Source: Larix kaempferi
Lineage: Eukaryota > Streptophyta > Pinopsida > Pinales > Pinaceae
DNA length: 64,000 nt
NCBI GenBank assembly: GCA_027924585.1
Contig: BSBM01000036.1
Coordinates: 1,922,001 to 1,986,000 of the forward strand
Direction of reading: 5' to 3'
A model generated the notes under the pieces. That model saw only the letters and a list, made by a program, of their open reading frames with translations, was not told where the DNA came from and searched no databases. The position numbers were made by a program, and so were the translations under genes. Positions 11,501 through 23,600 of the stretch are shown here, piece after piece. The number at the start of each line of letters is the position of its first letter. Position 1 is the stretch's first letter.

Positions 11501-12194
11501 CTTCCCGAAACAGTCTTAAACGAATTTTTTCAAAACAAAATTTTTTCAAACAGACTTAGGAAAAATTTGAAATCTTTCATTCATTTCACATTCAACAATC
11601 CAACCAATGGATTCACAATTAATCTCCAAGCAGCCAACAAGCATGGGCAAGGAAACTCATGAGTATAAGGGCGTAATTTGTAGGCTTTCCTCACTTATGA
11701 AAACCATCAATTGGCCACACAATGTGGATTCATTGTAATTAACGATCATCATTAAGACATGGGGCTGTAACAACTGACTGTTCATGCTTTTATTCAGGGA
11801 ATTAACAAACATAACTCATTTCCAGCCATGCTCAACATTCAAGTTCATGCATTCAAAGCATCATGGTCATTCAAGGAACATGGATTCATCATTAACCAAG
11901 GTCTCAAGCACATGATGCATCATCTCCTATGCACAACAATTAACAACAACAAAAACAAAACAATATAAGATGGCAGAGGTTGCCCCTCCTTTCTCTATTT
12001 CATAGAATGCAATCAATGCAAGCAGCTTGCAAAAATCCCCAAACAGTTATGGAAATCATTTCCCATTGCAACAAATAGAAGCCATGCAATCTTGAGGTTT
12101 CTTTAATGCATTTTAGTTTCAAATACAAAATGCATGTACACACAATGATTTATATCTCTGTGAAGGGCCCAACAGTCGTAGTGTTGAACCTAGA
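11501..12194. other. Leader between minisatellite and primer site
   Basis: No coding potential. AT-rich, with direct phrases such as AAACAGTCTTAAACGA shared with the autonomous element just inside its array (about 27300). In element orientation this is the start of the leader right after the primer site. It is longer than the equivalent 125 bases of the autonomous copy, so there is extra sequence here. Confidence 0.55.
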
Positions 12195-12206
12195 GCTCTG
12201 ATACCA
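12195..12206 (-). promoter_or_regulatory. Primer binding site, initiator tRNA-Met
   Basis: Minus-strand TGGTATCAGAGC, the classical plant initiator-Met primer site, three bases (GTT on the minus strand) from the LTR end at 12210. Sequence and spacing are the same as in the autonomous element (27416-27427). Confidence 0.92.
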
Positions 12207-12209
12207 AAC

Positions 12210-13661
12210 TGTAACGTCCCCTTCCATCATCGAATGCAGGGAAGGAAACATTAACACACACCGGGCTTTTGGAAACTTAGCCCCACATATTTTTACTCAT
12301 AAAATACATAACAATTAAAACTTCTGTGTGCAGATTCGAATTTCAATAAAACACAGCGGAATTTAAACATAACAACACATATAAGCATAGATTCGCATCA
12401 GCATATTTATCCCAAGCAATCATTAGGCAGAGAATTCAATCCCCTTCTTATGCTACTTCATATCGATTTCATTAACATGCAGAATAATCATTCAAATACC
12501 ACATTGCAGAACACAGAACAGATATATATAAATTAAAATCATAGAGAGCACTTATCTTGATAAGTAGATGTCCAACGAATGGCTACGTGAGAGCAATGTT
12601 CCACCCAACCATAGATCTCTGTCCAGACTGTATTCTTTCAGCTGAGAGATCACCCCTGAGCTGGGCTGTGTATCCACTAAGGAGGAACTAGATGCCTCAC
12701 TCACGGTCAGGGTTTCACTCAGACAGCCATGCTAAGCCAACACACAGTTGGGTTTTTCAAGCATGCAATAGGAAGTGGGGAAGGATGCTAGTCCACTGAG
12801 CTCAATCCTAGAGCTAGGTCCACATCAAGTTAAACTCAAATGATCCCAGCCTCCATTCGAACATCCACACTTGGATTTGTCACAGCTCTGTTCAGCAAAT
12901 AACCCAAATCCGTCACTGATTTTCTGGGCTATCCAAACTGGGTTTTCCCATGGATTTTGGGGTAGCTATTGCTCCCAAATTCGCCCCAAGGCTCATACTA
13001 ACGGATCCCCCATTGGATTTCACTGTCCAATACCCAATCTGGGCGTTTTTGGCTTCCCAAAACGTGGGTTCATTCCAAATCGCGATTACTGGTTTTCTCC
13101 CTCATTGGAGCTCATTTTTGGATGGAGAATGAAGCTAGGTACTTTCCCAATGGAATGGGGGTGAGAATGAAGCAACCTCCCATGAGGTTGAGTGACTTCT
13201 TGTACAAGAAAACAAAGTCCATACCTACCCATACGAATTTCAGGGCTGCCCATGCTCTATTGAATCCATGGGCTGACATCTCAACCACTTCCTTACAACA
13301 GGCATAAATGTCATCTAAGGAAGTCAATGGGTTCTCATAATGACATATGGAAACCTATGGTTCACTCCCATAGCCCCCTCACCACTCCCTAGTGGATACA
13401 CGTGGCCCCTTCTCATTCGTTGCCTCCATAGCCAGTCTTGGAATTTTATATTGCATGATGTTTATTTACATCCTATTACAATTTTCATGGCTTAAGAGCA
13501 CATGGTATCAAAATATCAATTACTTGCCCTTTAAATAAAATTCGGGCTTTCACTAACGGGGCCTTGGCCTTGAGCTCCATGCTAGGAAAACATACATCAC
13601 ATGTACACATTATTTACATTAAAGGCTAATATATCCTAAGGGTTGGGTTGGGGGTATTACA
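12210..13661 (-). repeat. 5' LTR (element orientation) of the non-autonomous element
   Basis: 1452 bp, ends TGTAACGTCCCC...GGGGGTATTACA in plus orientation, followed by the TAGTT duplication at 13662-13666. A minus-strand TATATATA run at 12532-12542 sits at the same relative place as the TATA candidate in the autonomous LTR (27753-27760), so transcription would start roughly 30 bases further left. Recognisable homology to the autonomous LTR includes the block CTGGGCTGTGTATCCACTAA and the terminal CCTAGTGGATACACRTGGCC region. Confidence 0.9.
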
Positions 13662-13689
13662 TAGTTAACTAGGGATAGCCTCCACAAAT

Positions 13690-13900
13690 CACGGAATTGA
13701 TTGCATGGGATAATTTACTCAAGTGAAAATATTTCTCATGATTTTCCACCACTTAGATAAGGACTTAGAGACCACTATAAGTCAATTTATTTAAGGCCAA
13801 GGAAGAATTATTAAAGGCAGAATCAATCACACCAACTTGCATGTTAATTTCTAGTTAAGTGGGGGCATCTTCCACAAATAAAGGAGTTGATTGCATGGAC
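13690..13900. repeat. Degenerate ~185 bp tandem repeat at the insertion target
   Basis: 13690-13855 resembles 3661-3816 left of the non-autonomous element, and the start of another unit (CCACAAATAAAGGAGTTGATTGCATGG, near 13872) repeats CCACAAATCACGGAATTGATTGC at 13682. The element therefore split a tandem array. Copies are well diverged, so the array is older than the insertion. Confidence 0.6.
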
Positions 13901-14540
13901 AGTTTTTAGTATTCAATTATAAATACTAGTAGGATCAGAGCATATGGTTCATTAGATTATACTTCTTCTTGCCTTTAACATTTTTATCCATACCTTACTG
14001 GTCAAGGAAAATTTGTATAAAAAGGAAGCTTGCTGCCCTGTTTTAATGGCATATTATTGAATTAAAAAAGGCTACTTTTGTTCCATCTTTAGTGTACTTG
14101 CTTAGGTGGGGTTCTTGAAGCCTCCTTGAGTTGGTACCACTCAAGGGAAGGACTTAGAACCTTTGCATGTATTTTATTTCATTTATTTTAGTTCTTTCAT
14201 GTGTTTTTTCTTTCCTATAGAAAATTGTAGCCGTCTTGTAGAAAACTATATTTGTCCTGTAGAAATCCTGCAGAAGGTAGTTTTAGTTATTTTCAGTTAA
14301 TGAGTTTCTTTCATTTACTTTTCAACATTTAGAATATTTATTTAATGTCATGATGTTTACTTTCTATGCTTGAGTGAGATTCTCTTGGCTTAATAGATGC
14401 TCAAACCTTACAGATTTTCATATTTGTATAACTATAGCCTACTTTTTTTTTTCGTTCATGTTTATCTAAGAAATAGTAAAAGGTAGTTGGTAAGGCACAA
14501 GCCTTACATGATTATCTTAATAGATAATATATATATATTT

Positions 14541-14680
14541 ATAATTGAATTGAATATTTTACAATAGGAATGGCCGATATTAAATATGGCCTAACGAGAA
14601 TAAATATTTTTATAATTGAATTGATGATTTTACAATAGGAATGGTCGATATTAAATATGGACTAACGGGAATAGACATAT
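14541..14680. repeat. 71 bp tandem duplication
   Basis: Two copies of a unit beginning TATAATTGAATTGA and containing TTTTACAATAGGAATGG, then CGATATTAAATATGG, lie head to tail with a handful of differences. No coding significance seen. Confidence 0.75.
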
Positions 14681-16479
14681 CTATTGATAAATAGACATGT
14701 CATTTAATAATTAATAATTAATTATCCTAATCTAATAATAAATACATTTGTAATAACCAATTAGGTTTATTACATAGTATGTTCCTCCTGGTCTTGTAAC
14801 CTTATGGGAGAGGAATACCTTTGCTTTCCCCTTAGAGGCAAATAAGAAAATAGGGGCTAAGCATGATAATTATCATCTTGCATTTTCTAGTTAGTTGTTA
14901 CTTTGCATTTACTTTCTTTCATAGTTAGTAATACAAGTTATTCCTTTACAATTTCATATACAATTCATGGTACCTCTTAAGTTTGTATGAACTCCTAAGT
15001 TGATAATTTAAGTATTGAACCAATGGAAGTAGTGTTTATGGCTTCAAATATTTTGTAATGCCCCATATGTTAAGCCTTGAACATATGTGATAATTGTTAT
15101 TATTGTGGAACAAGGTGTCGAAACAAGGGTCTTTAAGGACCAAGAGACTTATTATTTTGTAAATAATTAATTAATAAAAACAACTGGCAGACCGGAGACC
15201 ACAAAATAGTATGGGAGGCATAGATCCACAATGTTAGGGGGAATGGGGACATTCCTAGCACTTTTGAACTTGTTTGGTATTTATGCCTTGGTGGCTTTAT
15301 TAGTTGATGATCACCCAAACATTGTACAACGGATCCAACTTTTGATTATTTTAGCCTATGTTGGTACTATTGAGCCTAATTCTTGATTTAGTGGGCCTCC
15401 CTTGGTGAATGCACCCTCCTGGTACTTGGGTGGATTCCACTTGTTGATTGAGCCCCTTTGTGGCTTTGTAACTCTTGTTTGGAGGTTACACTTGGTTTTG
15501 TAACCCCCACTTGCACAAGTGCGCCCTCACTGGCTATTTTTAGCCTTGGTTTGTGTAACTCCTTGTGTAACCCCTCGTTTATTATTTTGGTACTATGCTT
15601 TGGCTTGTGTAACTCCTAGCCTCACTATTTTGAATTATTCTACATGGATGAAGTGTCCACAAATGAATTTGAGTTGGTTGGAGTGATTTGGATCCACTCT
15701 CCTTGAAATTTGAATTGCTTGGGTTGGATTCGAGTTAGCTTCTTATGGTAGAGTTAACCCCCCTTGGATTGACTCAATTTGGATTACCTTGGTTTGATTT
15801 GACATCCTTGGGTTTGAATTTTCTTCTTTGGTCTAAAAATCCATGGTTGATCTCCTTGGTTAGGGTTGTTGATTATTTTTTGTTGTTCTTGGTTGTTCAT
15901 GCCATTGATGTTGATAGCTTGGTAAGCTTGTGAGCTTGGGGGATCCATCTATGCTCTTCTATGTGAATGAACCTTGTGCTTGAAGCACTATGATCTTGTA
16001 CAGTGTTTGTGGAAATCATGGACAACTCTGTTATAGTTCCTCCATGTCCACTGCTTGTCTCAATCCTAGACCTGCACATAAATTATGATGGTGAATGACG
16101 ATGTCCAAAGGAACCTAGGGGGTGAAGGGATTACCATTGCACCTGGTAGTGGGGTGGAGGAGAAATTAGGTGGTGAGGAATTAAGTTGTGGCTTCTCAAA
16201 ATGATACTGGATCTATCCTTGAGTGTGCCTTTTTTGTGGGTCTATCGCCTCAAATCGGGGGTGGCCTGTCAAAGTGAGACCTTGATTGGCAGTTCCTTTG
16301 GTTGGGTGGTACATGGTCCAATTGATGCTAGTTGCACATTAGTAAGATAAGTGGTTTATTCTTTTATGTAAATTCATATGTTTATATGGTGTTTCCACTA
16401 TTTCCATAGTTGAATTGTTTACTGTTGAAAAGTTTGGTAGAGATATCAATGGTTGGATGCAAATCTAATGGTTTAATTG

Positions 16480-16830
16480 CTTGGAAGTTGATGTATTCTC
16501 CTTGATTTGTAGATCTGATCTTGATGAAAGCTTGAAATATTTTTATTCGTGTTATTTGTTGTAGATTACTATGCAGATGCACCCTCTATGGATGATCAGA
16601 TCCATGGATGAAATTACAAATGAAAATGCTTGGTTTTCAGAACATTGGTTGAGGAACCCTGCTTGGAAATTGGTGTTCTCCTTGATTTTGAGATATGATC
16701 TTAATGGAAGCTTGAAATATGATTATATATGTGTTATTTTTTGTAGCTTACTCTGAAAGTGTGCCCTCCATCCGTTCAGATCTATTATATGATTTTACCA
16801 ATGAAAATATTGAATTTTGACTATTAGGAA
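16480..16830. repeat. Degenerate ~179 bp tandem repeat
   Basis: Related landmarks recur: GATCTTGATGAAAGCTTGAA near 16516 and GATCTTAATGGAAGCTTGAA near 16696, then ACAAATGAAAATGCTTGG near 16617 and ACCAATGAAAATATTGAA near 16797. About two copies, well diverged. Confidence 0.65.
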
Positions 16831-18586
16831 ATGGTTTTCTGCTTGAAAACTAGATTGAATGGATAGTTGTTCTGTAGAGTTGATTATATAAATTTGTATG
16901 GATGTGTATGAACTTGCTAGTGCACCCTTTGTGGCTGTATATTTCCCCATATAGCTGGTATGTTTTCTATTTGGGACTCTCGATTGGTTTTGCAGGGATT
17001 TGGATGCTTGTTGGATGATCCGGTAGTGATTTTGATAGCAATTGGCAGATCTGATATTTTGTATGAATTAATGGTTGTATATGGTATCTCTATACCTGTG
17101 ATTTTGTTTTATTGAATGGTTGTACGTGTTATATTCATATCTGATCCGATGAGCAATGCAAAAATGTTAATGAAGGTGTCTTAAATTGGAATTATTGATG
17201 TGTAGTAATTGCATGGTTTTACGGTGGAAAGTTCTGGTTGTAATTGTTTGCAAAGAATTCCATAAATCTGATCATATAGTATTGGGATGATTATGGTCAC
17301 CCTTAATGTTTTAATAATGCTAAGGTCCAATTTTAATAAGCTTGTAAATCTGGTTGCATTTTCATGCTTGCATGGTCTTACATCTGCATGAGCTCTTGGG
17401 AGTTTTATAATTGCTTTTAAGGTGTCGCGTTTTATTTTAATGGTTGAATGTTATTTTAAATTGGCTTGATGGTATGTTAGCCTAACCTTTGGTTGACCCT
17501 ATTCCATTGTACAATACCTTTATTCAGCCTTCCTTTGGGTTTACATGTTCCTGTGACCTTGGTTTCAGGGTTGGGTACACTACATCTTTGGCTCGTCACA
17601 CATCATCAAGTCCAATGACATCGTCCAATTTAACTCGATATCCATCATCTCATTGTCATCATGTCATCCATGCTATACCATTTTTTTAATGGTTATCCTC
17701 AATGATACCTTTTATTTGTCTAATAAAATAAGGTTATCTTAAAATGATTAAACATCATGATTCTAATGTATAATAACATTAAAAAGACTTTATACAATAA
17801 TACGATTTACGATTTTTCGAACAGTTTAAAATCATCATAAAATTGTATTTAACTTGTAAATATAAAAGATCAATAATATGCATCAAAACATAATATTGTC
17901 TTTATATTTTTTTATAAATATTTTTTTTAAGAACTTTGCAGGTTTGTATTCATTTTCAATTTGTGAAATGATTGATTAATAACAGGTTGCTTGATGACAA
18001 TGATTTGTGAACCATAGCGCTATGTTCATTTATTCTCATTGTCACCCAGTACACTACAATTTGCAATTTTTTTTATTGTTCATACTTTTTACACGTAATG
18101 TTTTTGTCCATCCAGTAACAATTTCCTCATAAGAGTGGAAGGTAACCAATCAAACTAAGGTCTCTTTGTTTTTTCATATCATATATGTTTCATCTTTTGT
18201 TTCACATTTCTCATTTATGGTGACATACTTTGTGAGTACATATTTTCCATTTGTACAACAACAGTGGAATGCCATCCATTGGGTACTTTGATTTCCAAAG
18301 ACATGTAGGTCTCTCTTCTCTTCTCATCTCTTCCTCTACTTCCACCTCCACCTCCACCTCAAGAAACTTTTTTTGACACTTTTTTTTTTCGCTTAGGTGA
18401 CTTTAGCATTCATGAGAATTACCTAAAACGCAAATTTGTAGCTTCAAAATCCATGTTTTATCCCCACCATTTCACACACTTTGTTGAAAATATAAACATG
18501 GAAAAGATGGGTTACACACATATAATAGAAAAGTGTGCTTCTCCGTAATCATGAGGACTTTTCAGTGAACTTTAATGCTTATATCG

Positions 18587-18892
18587 CTTAGGAAATGCCA
18601 TCTAAAGAAGTTGTACATTTTAAAAATTGATAATATTTACATTTGACATGATATGGATTTTTAAATTCATTCTTAAAACTAATTATTGCTTACGAAATGC
18701 CATCTAAAGAAGTTGTACATTTAAAAAATTGATAATATTGACATTTGACATTATATGGATTTTTAAATTCATTCTTAAAAGTAATTCCCAACATATCAGA
18801 GAGAGAGAGAGAGATTTGAAAAAAATGATAATATTTACATTTGACATGATATGGATTTTTAAATTCATTCTTAAAACTAATTCCCAACATAT

Positions 18893-18931
<39 letters not shown>
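18587..18931. repeat. ~105 bp tandem triplication with (GA)n tails
   Basis: Three units share ATTGATAATATTTACATTTG and GGATTTTTAAATTCATTCTT. The second and third end in AATTCCCAACATATCA followed by GA dinucleotide runs (about 18798-18814 and 18896-18931). The microsatellite appears to have been copied along with the unit. ORFs of 60-83 codons over it are repeat artefacts. Confidence 0.85.
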
Positions 18932-18934
<3 letters not shown>

Positions 18935-19057
18935 TGGTCATTATACAATGTTCATAGTGTGATTGGTTGTGAATGATGTAGGTAGATAAACATTTGGTGG
19001 AACCACAGAACCTTAAATATCACCTTAGTACTTCATGTAAATAGTTTTGAATGATGA

Positions 19058-20639
19058 TGTAACACTCCCTTCCAGCATTCCCGTGCAAGGAAGGAAACGT
19101 TAATCAACACACAGGCTTTTAGATAGACTTAGCCTAAATAATTCTTGGCCATAAATTCCTAACAATTTAAGAATGTCCAAATGCAGATTCATTTCAATAT
19201 CAACACAGCGGAAACTAAACATTACATGTGCATACAATTTCTTCATGCGTTCAGCATACACATATCAACCATACATGTATCAGTCATTAATTTTATTAAT
19301 GCATGGACAATTATCATACTGCATAAGACATGATGCCTTTCGTTCCATTAATCATGAATGCATTGCAAAACACAGACTGTATATAAATTTAATCACAGGA
19401 TACTCATCTTGAATTGCAACGGTCCAAACGACTGGCTATGGAAGGGCAACGTTCCTCCCAACCGTAGACCTCTGTCCAGCTTGTGTTCTTTCAGCTGAGA
19501 GGTCACCCCCGAGCTGGGCTGTGTATCCACTAAGGAGGACTAGCTGGGTTCACTCACAGCCATGGTTCTGGTCAAGCATCCAAGAAGATAGAGGAGGGTA
19601 ACACTAAGCCAGTGAGCTCAACCACAGAGCTACAGGCATCTCAATTGAGCTCAACAATCAGGCACCCACATTACCTACCACATCCAACACAAGGAAGATC
19701 CCCTTCTCTGTCACACAGTCCCTCAGGCAACTCTTCCCTCCAGTGCTCTTCAGGATGGGCATAGAAAGGTCCAGCTGCTGATCCTTGAGATCCTAGCCTT
19801 CACTGGGTTTATCAAGCACACCCAACCTCTGCATAGTCATTCCCAACTTGATTCCTCACCATTCTGCTCACCAAATACTCAAATCCGTCACTCGTTTTCT
19901 GAGCTGCAAAAACTGGGTTTTTCCATTGATTTCGGGGTAGCTAATGCTCCCAAATTCGCCCCAAGGTTCATGCTATTGGATTCCCCCTTGGATTTCCCTA
20001 TCCCATGCCAAATCTGGACGTTTTTGGTCTTTCAAAAACTGGGTTCTCTCAAGGTCGCGATTTCTGGTCTTTCCTCACTGCTGGCACTCGTTTTTGGATG
20101 GGAATGATGCTAGATAGTTTCACAATGGACTGGGGTGAGAATGAAGCAACCTCCCATGAGGTTGAGTGACTTCTTGCCCAAGCAATCAGAGCCCATGCCC
20201 ACCCATACGAATTTCAGGGCTGCCCATGCTCCATTGAAGCCATGGGCTGAAAACTCAACCACCTTCTTACAGCAGGCTTTAATGTCACCTTGGAAAGTCA
20301 ATGGGTTCTCATAATGACAAATGGCAGCCTAGGGTTTAATCCCATAGCCCCCTCACCACTCCCTAGTGGATACACATGGCCCCTTCTCATTCGTTGCCTC
20401 CATAGCCAGTTTTTGGTATTTTATTTCAATGTTAAATATTTACATCAAATTTACAATATCCCATGGCTTAATAGCACGTGGGTAACAAAATATCAAGCGT
20501 GTCTAATTTAAATAAAATCCGAGCATAAACTAGCGGGGCCTTGGCCTTGAGCTCCACGCTAGGGAAAACATACAACGTGTGTATACAATATTTACATTAG
20601 AGCCAATATTTCCTAAGGGTTCAAAATTGGGGTATTACA
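19058..20639 (-). repeat. 3' LTR (element orientation) of the chromovirus
   Basis: Plus-orientation ends are TGTAACACTCCC and TTGGGGTATTACA. In element orientation it begins TGTAATACCCC; the TAA in this start is the Gag-Pol stop codon. Differences from the other LTR are single transitions (for example ATCTCAATTGAGC here against ATCTCAACTGAGC there). Confidence 0.95.
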
Positions 20640-23600
20640 TTCCCCTCCCCCTTAGAACAACACCGTCCTCGGTGTTCTCAAAACTGAACAAAAATGGAAA
20701 TGCCTTCCTCATGGCATCCTCCAGCTCCCATGTAGCCTCGTCGGGACTAAGGTGCTCCCATTGGACCATTACCTGCCCGATGGCTCTGTTCCGGAGCAAT
20801 GTGACCTTCTTGTCGAGGATGCGCATAGGTTCTACTTGGAACTCTCCCTCGGGTTCCACCTGTATCACATTCCAATCAATCATATGATTAGGATCATGTA
20901 CATACTTCTTAAGCAAAGATACATGGAAAACATTATGAGCTCTTATGCTAGCAGGCAATGCAATTCTATATGCAACTGGCCCTATCCTATCAAGGACTTC
21001 AAATGGACCACAATATCTTGGTGACAACTTGGCACAACTTCCCAACTTGAGGGAACTCTTCCTTGGTTTCACTCTCAAATAAACATGATCCCCAATCTGA
21101 AACTCCTTATGTACTCTTTTCAAATCTGCATAACTCTTTTGCCTGTCCTGAGCTGCCTTTAAATTCTGCCTGATCTTGACAATTTCCTGTTCCATTTCCT
21201 TGATCATTTCTGGTCCAAGCACCACCCTGTTCACTGGGCCATCCCAATTCACTGGCGTCCTGCATCCCCTGCCATACAATGCTTCAAATGGACTCATTCC
21301 CAAGGATGCATGGTGTCCATTATTGTATGCAAATTCAACCAAGTGTAAATAATCTTCCCACTTGGATGGTTTGTCCATCACATACATTCTCAGCATATCT
21401 TCAAGAACCTGGTTCACCCTCTCGGTTTGGCCGTCCGTTTGAGGATGGTAAGCTGTACTGAAATTCAATTTAGTTCCCAATTCCTGAAATAATCCCTTCC
21501 AAAAATTGGAGGTGAACTTTGTATCATGATCAGAAATTATTGCCTTAGGCAATCCATGTAATCTGAATATCTCTCTCATGAAGATGTTCGCAATGTCACT
21601 AGCCTTGTGAGTGGACTTCACTGGAATAAAGTGAGCTACCTTTGATAGCTTATCCACCACAACCATGATTGAATCATGCTTCTTTACTGTCATGGGCAGA
21701 CCTGTTATAAAATCCATGGAGATCACTTCCCACTTCCATTCTGGAATGGGTAAGGGCTGCAATAACCCTGCTGGATGTTGGTGTTCTGCCTTGACTTGTT
21801 GGCACTTCTGACACCTAGCAATGTACTCAGCTATGTCCTTCTTCATGCCATTCCAAAAGTATTGCTTTCTTGCCGCTGTTATAGTCTTCTGATATCCTGG
21901 GTGTCCAGAGTACGGCATTTGGTGTATTTCATCCATCACTAGTTTCTTTAAATCTGCATTATTTGGAATGTACAACCTATCTTTGTAGATGAGGATACTG
22001 TCTTCACCCAGCTGATATTCTGCACACTTTTCATCCACATTACCGTGCTGCAACTTCTCTTTCATTTGAAGGCAAGTTTCATCACCGTTTTGGGCTTCAC
22101 GAACTCTTGTCTTCAAATCTGATTTGCACATACTTACTGCTGAAACATGAAATTTTCTGCTAAGAGCATCTGCAACCTTATTCTCCTTCCCTTTTACATG
22201 TTTAATTTCAAAATCAAATTCACAAAGAAATTCCATCCATCTAGCTTGCCTAGCATTCAAGTTTGGCTGCTCAAATAAATACTTCAGGCTCATGTGGTCT
22301 GTTCTAAGCTCGAATCTTCTTCCCATCAAGTAATGTCTCCACATTTTAAGAGCATGCACTATGGCTGCTAATTCTAAATCATGTGTGGCATAATTCTTTT
22401 CATGCTCTTTTAATTTCCTGGATTCATAGCAAATCACAATTCCTTCTTGCATGAGAACCCCACCTAGTCCTTCAATGCAAGCATCTGTGCACACTACAAA
22501 ATCCTTCCCTGGATCTGCTATCTTCAAAACAGGAGCGCTGGTAAGTAACTCCTTTAATTTCTGAAAACTTTTCTCACATTTTTCAGACCATACAAATTTG
22601 ATGTTCTTCCTTTGCAATGAAGTGATCGGATGCGCTATCCTGGAGAATCCTTCAATAAACCTTCTGTAGTAACCAGCAAGGCCCATAAAAGATCTAACAT
22701 CTGAAACATTTCTTGGAGTTGGCCAATCCATGATGGAATTAATCTTCTCTGGATCCACTGCAATTCCTTCTTCTGAAATGACGTGACCCAAATATTGGAT
22801 CCTCTTTTGATAGAATTCACACTTGCTTAACTTGGCATACAGCTGATGTTCTCTAAGAACTTGCAACACCATTCTTAGATGCTCCTCGTGTTCTTCTTCA
22901 TTTCTTGAATAGACAAGAATGTCATCTAAAAACACAATCACGAACTTGTCCAAATATTTGCTGAATACACTATTCATGAGACACATGAATGTGGCAGGTG
23001 CGTTGGTAAGGCCGAATGGAACCACAGTGAACTCATAATGACCATATCTAGTTCTGAAAGCCGTCTTGTGAATGTCTTCTTCTTTAATCCTCACTTGATG
23101 GTAGCCAGACCTCAAGTCAATCTTTGAAAATAACTTGGCTTCCTTCATTTGATCAAACAAGTCATCAATTCTTGGTAATGGATACTTGTTCTTAACTGTC
23201 ACTTTATTGAGCTGCATGTAATCAATACACAGCCTTAAAGTCCCATCTTTCTTCTTGACAAATAACACCGGTGCTCCCCAAGGAGACACACTAGGCCTGA
23301 TATACCCTTTATCTATTAATTCCTGCAGCTGTATCTTCAATTCCACCAATTCCGGTGTACTCATTCTACAAGGAGCTTTGGAATTCGGCGCTGCCCCTGG
23401 AACAAGATCGATGGTAAAATCAATATCTCTCATCGGTGGCAACCCTGGTACCTCATCCAGAAACACATCTTGGAACTCTTGCAATATCCTGAAGTCTTCT
23501 AGTCTTGGCCCTTTGTCCTCTAATGAATCTGGCATATGGACTGCATATAATTGACAACCCTTCTTATAAAACTTTTTCAACTGCAGTGCTGAAATCTGTC

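Larger units (their letters stand above)
3817..13661 (-). mobile_element. Complete non-autonomous LTR retrotransposon, 9.85 kb
   Basis: Two 1452 bp direct LTRs (3817-5268 and 12210-13661) enclose 6.9 kb. Flanking 5 bp duplications are perfect: TAGTT at 3812-3816 and 13662-13666. An initiator-Met primer site (12195-12206) and a purine tract (5269-5282, minus strand) show minus-strand orientation. By eye the LTRs differ at about 25 positions (1.7%). The interior lacks protease, reverse transcriptase, RNase H and integrase; only a broken gag-like ORF is present, at the 3' side. About 1.7 kb of leader and the 3' terminal 60 bases match the autonomous chromovirus at 19058-29012, and the LTRs are recognisably related to it. 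I read it as a parasite of that family, comparable to described LARD or TR-GAG elements. Confidence 0.9.
13667..19052. other. Intergenic DNA between the two related elements
   Basis: No gene with a recognisable domain on either strand; the few ORFs of 60-66 codons look random. T-rich prose-like repeats such as GTGTAACTCC recur at 15460-15630. Distinct tandem duplications are listed separately (13690-13900, 14541-14680, 16480-16830, 18587-18931). Confidence 0.6.

Noticed and set aside
15400-17700. A protein-coding gene suggested by several short ORFs on both strands
   Set aside because: All are 60-66 codons, have no domain, and fall in T-rich sequence with internal tandem repeats.
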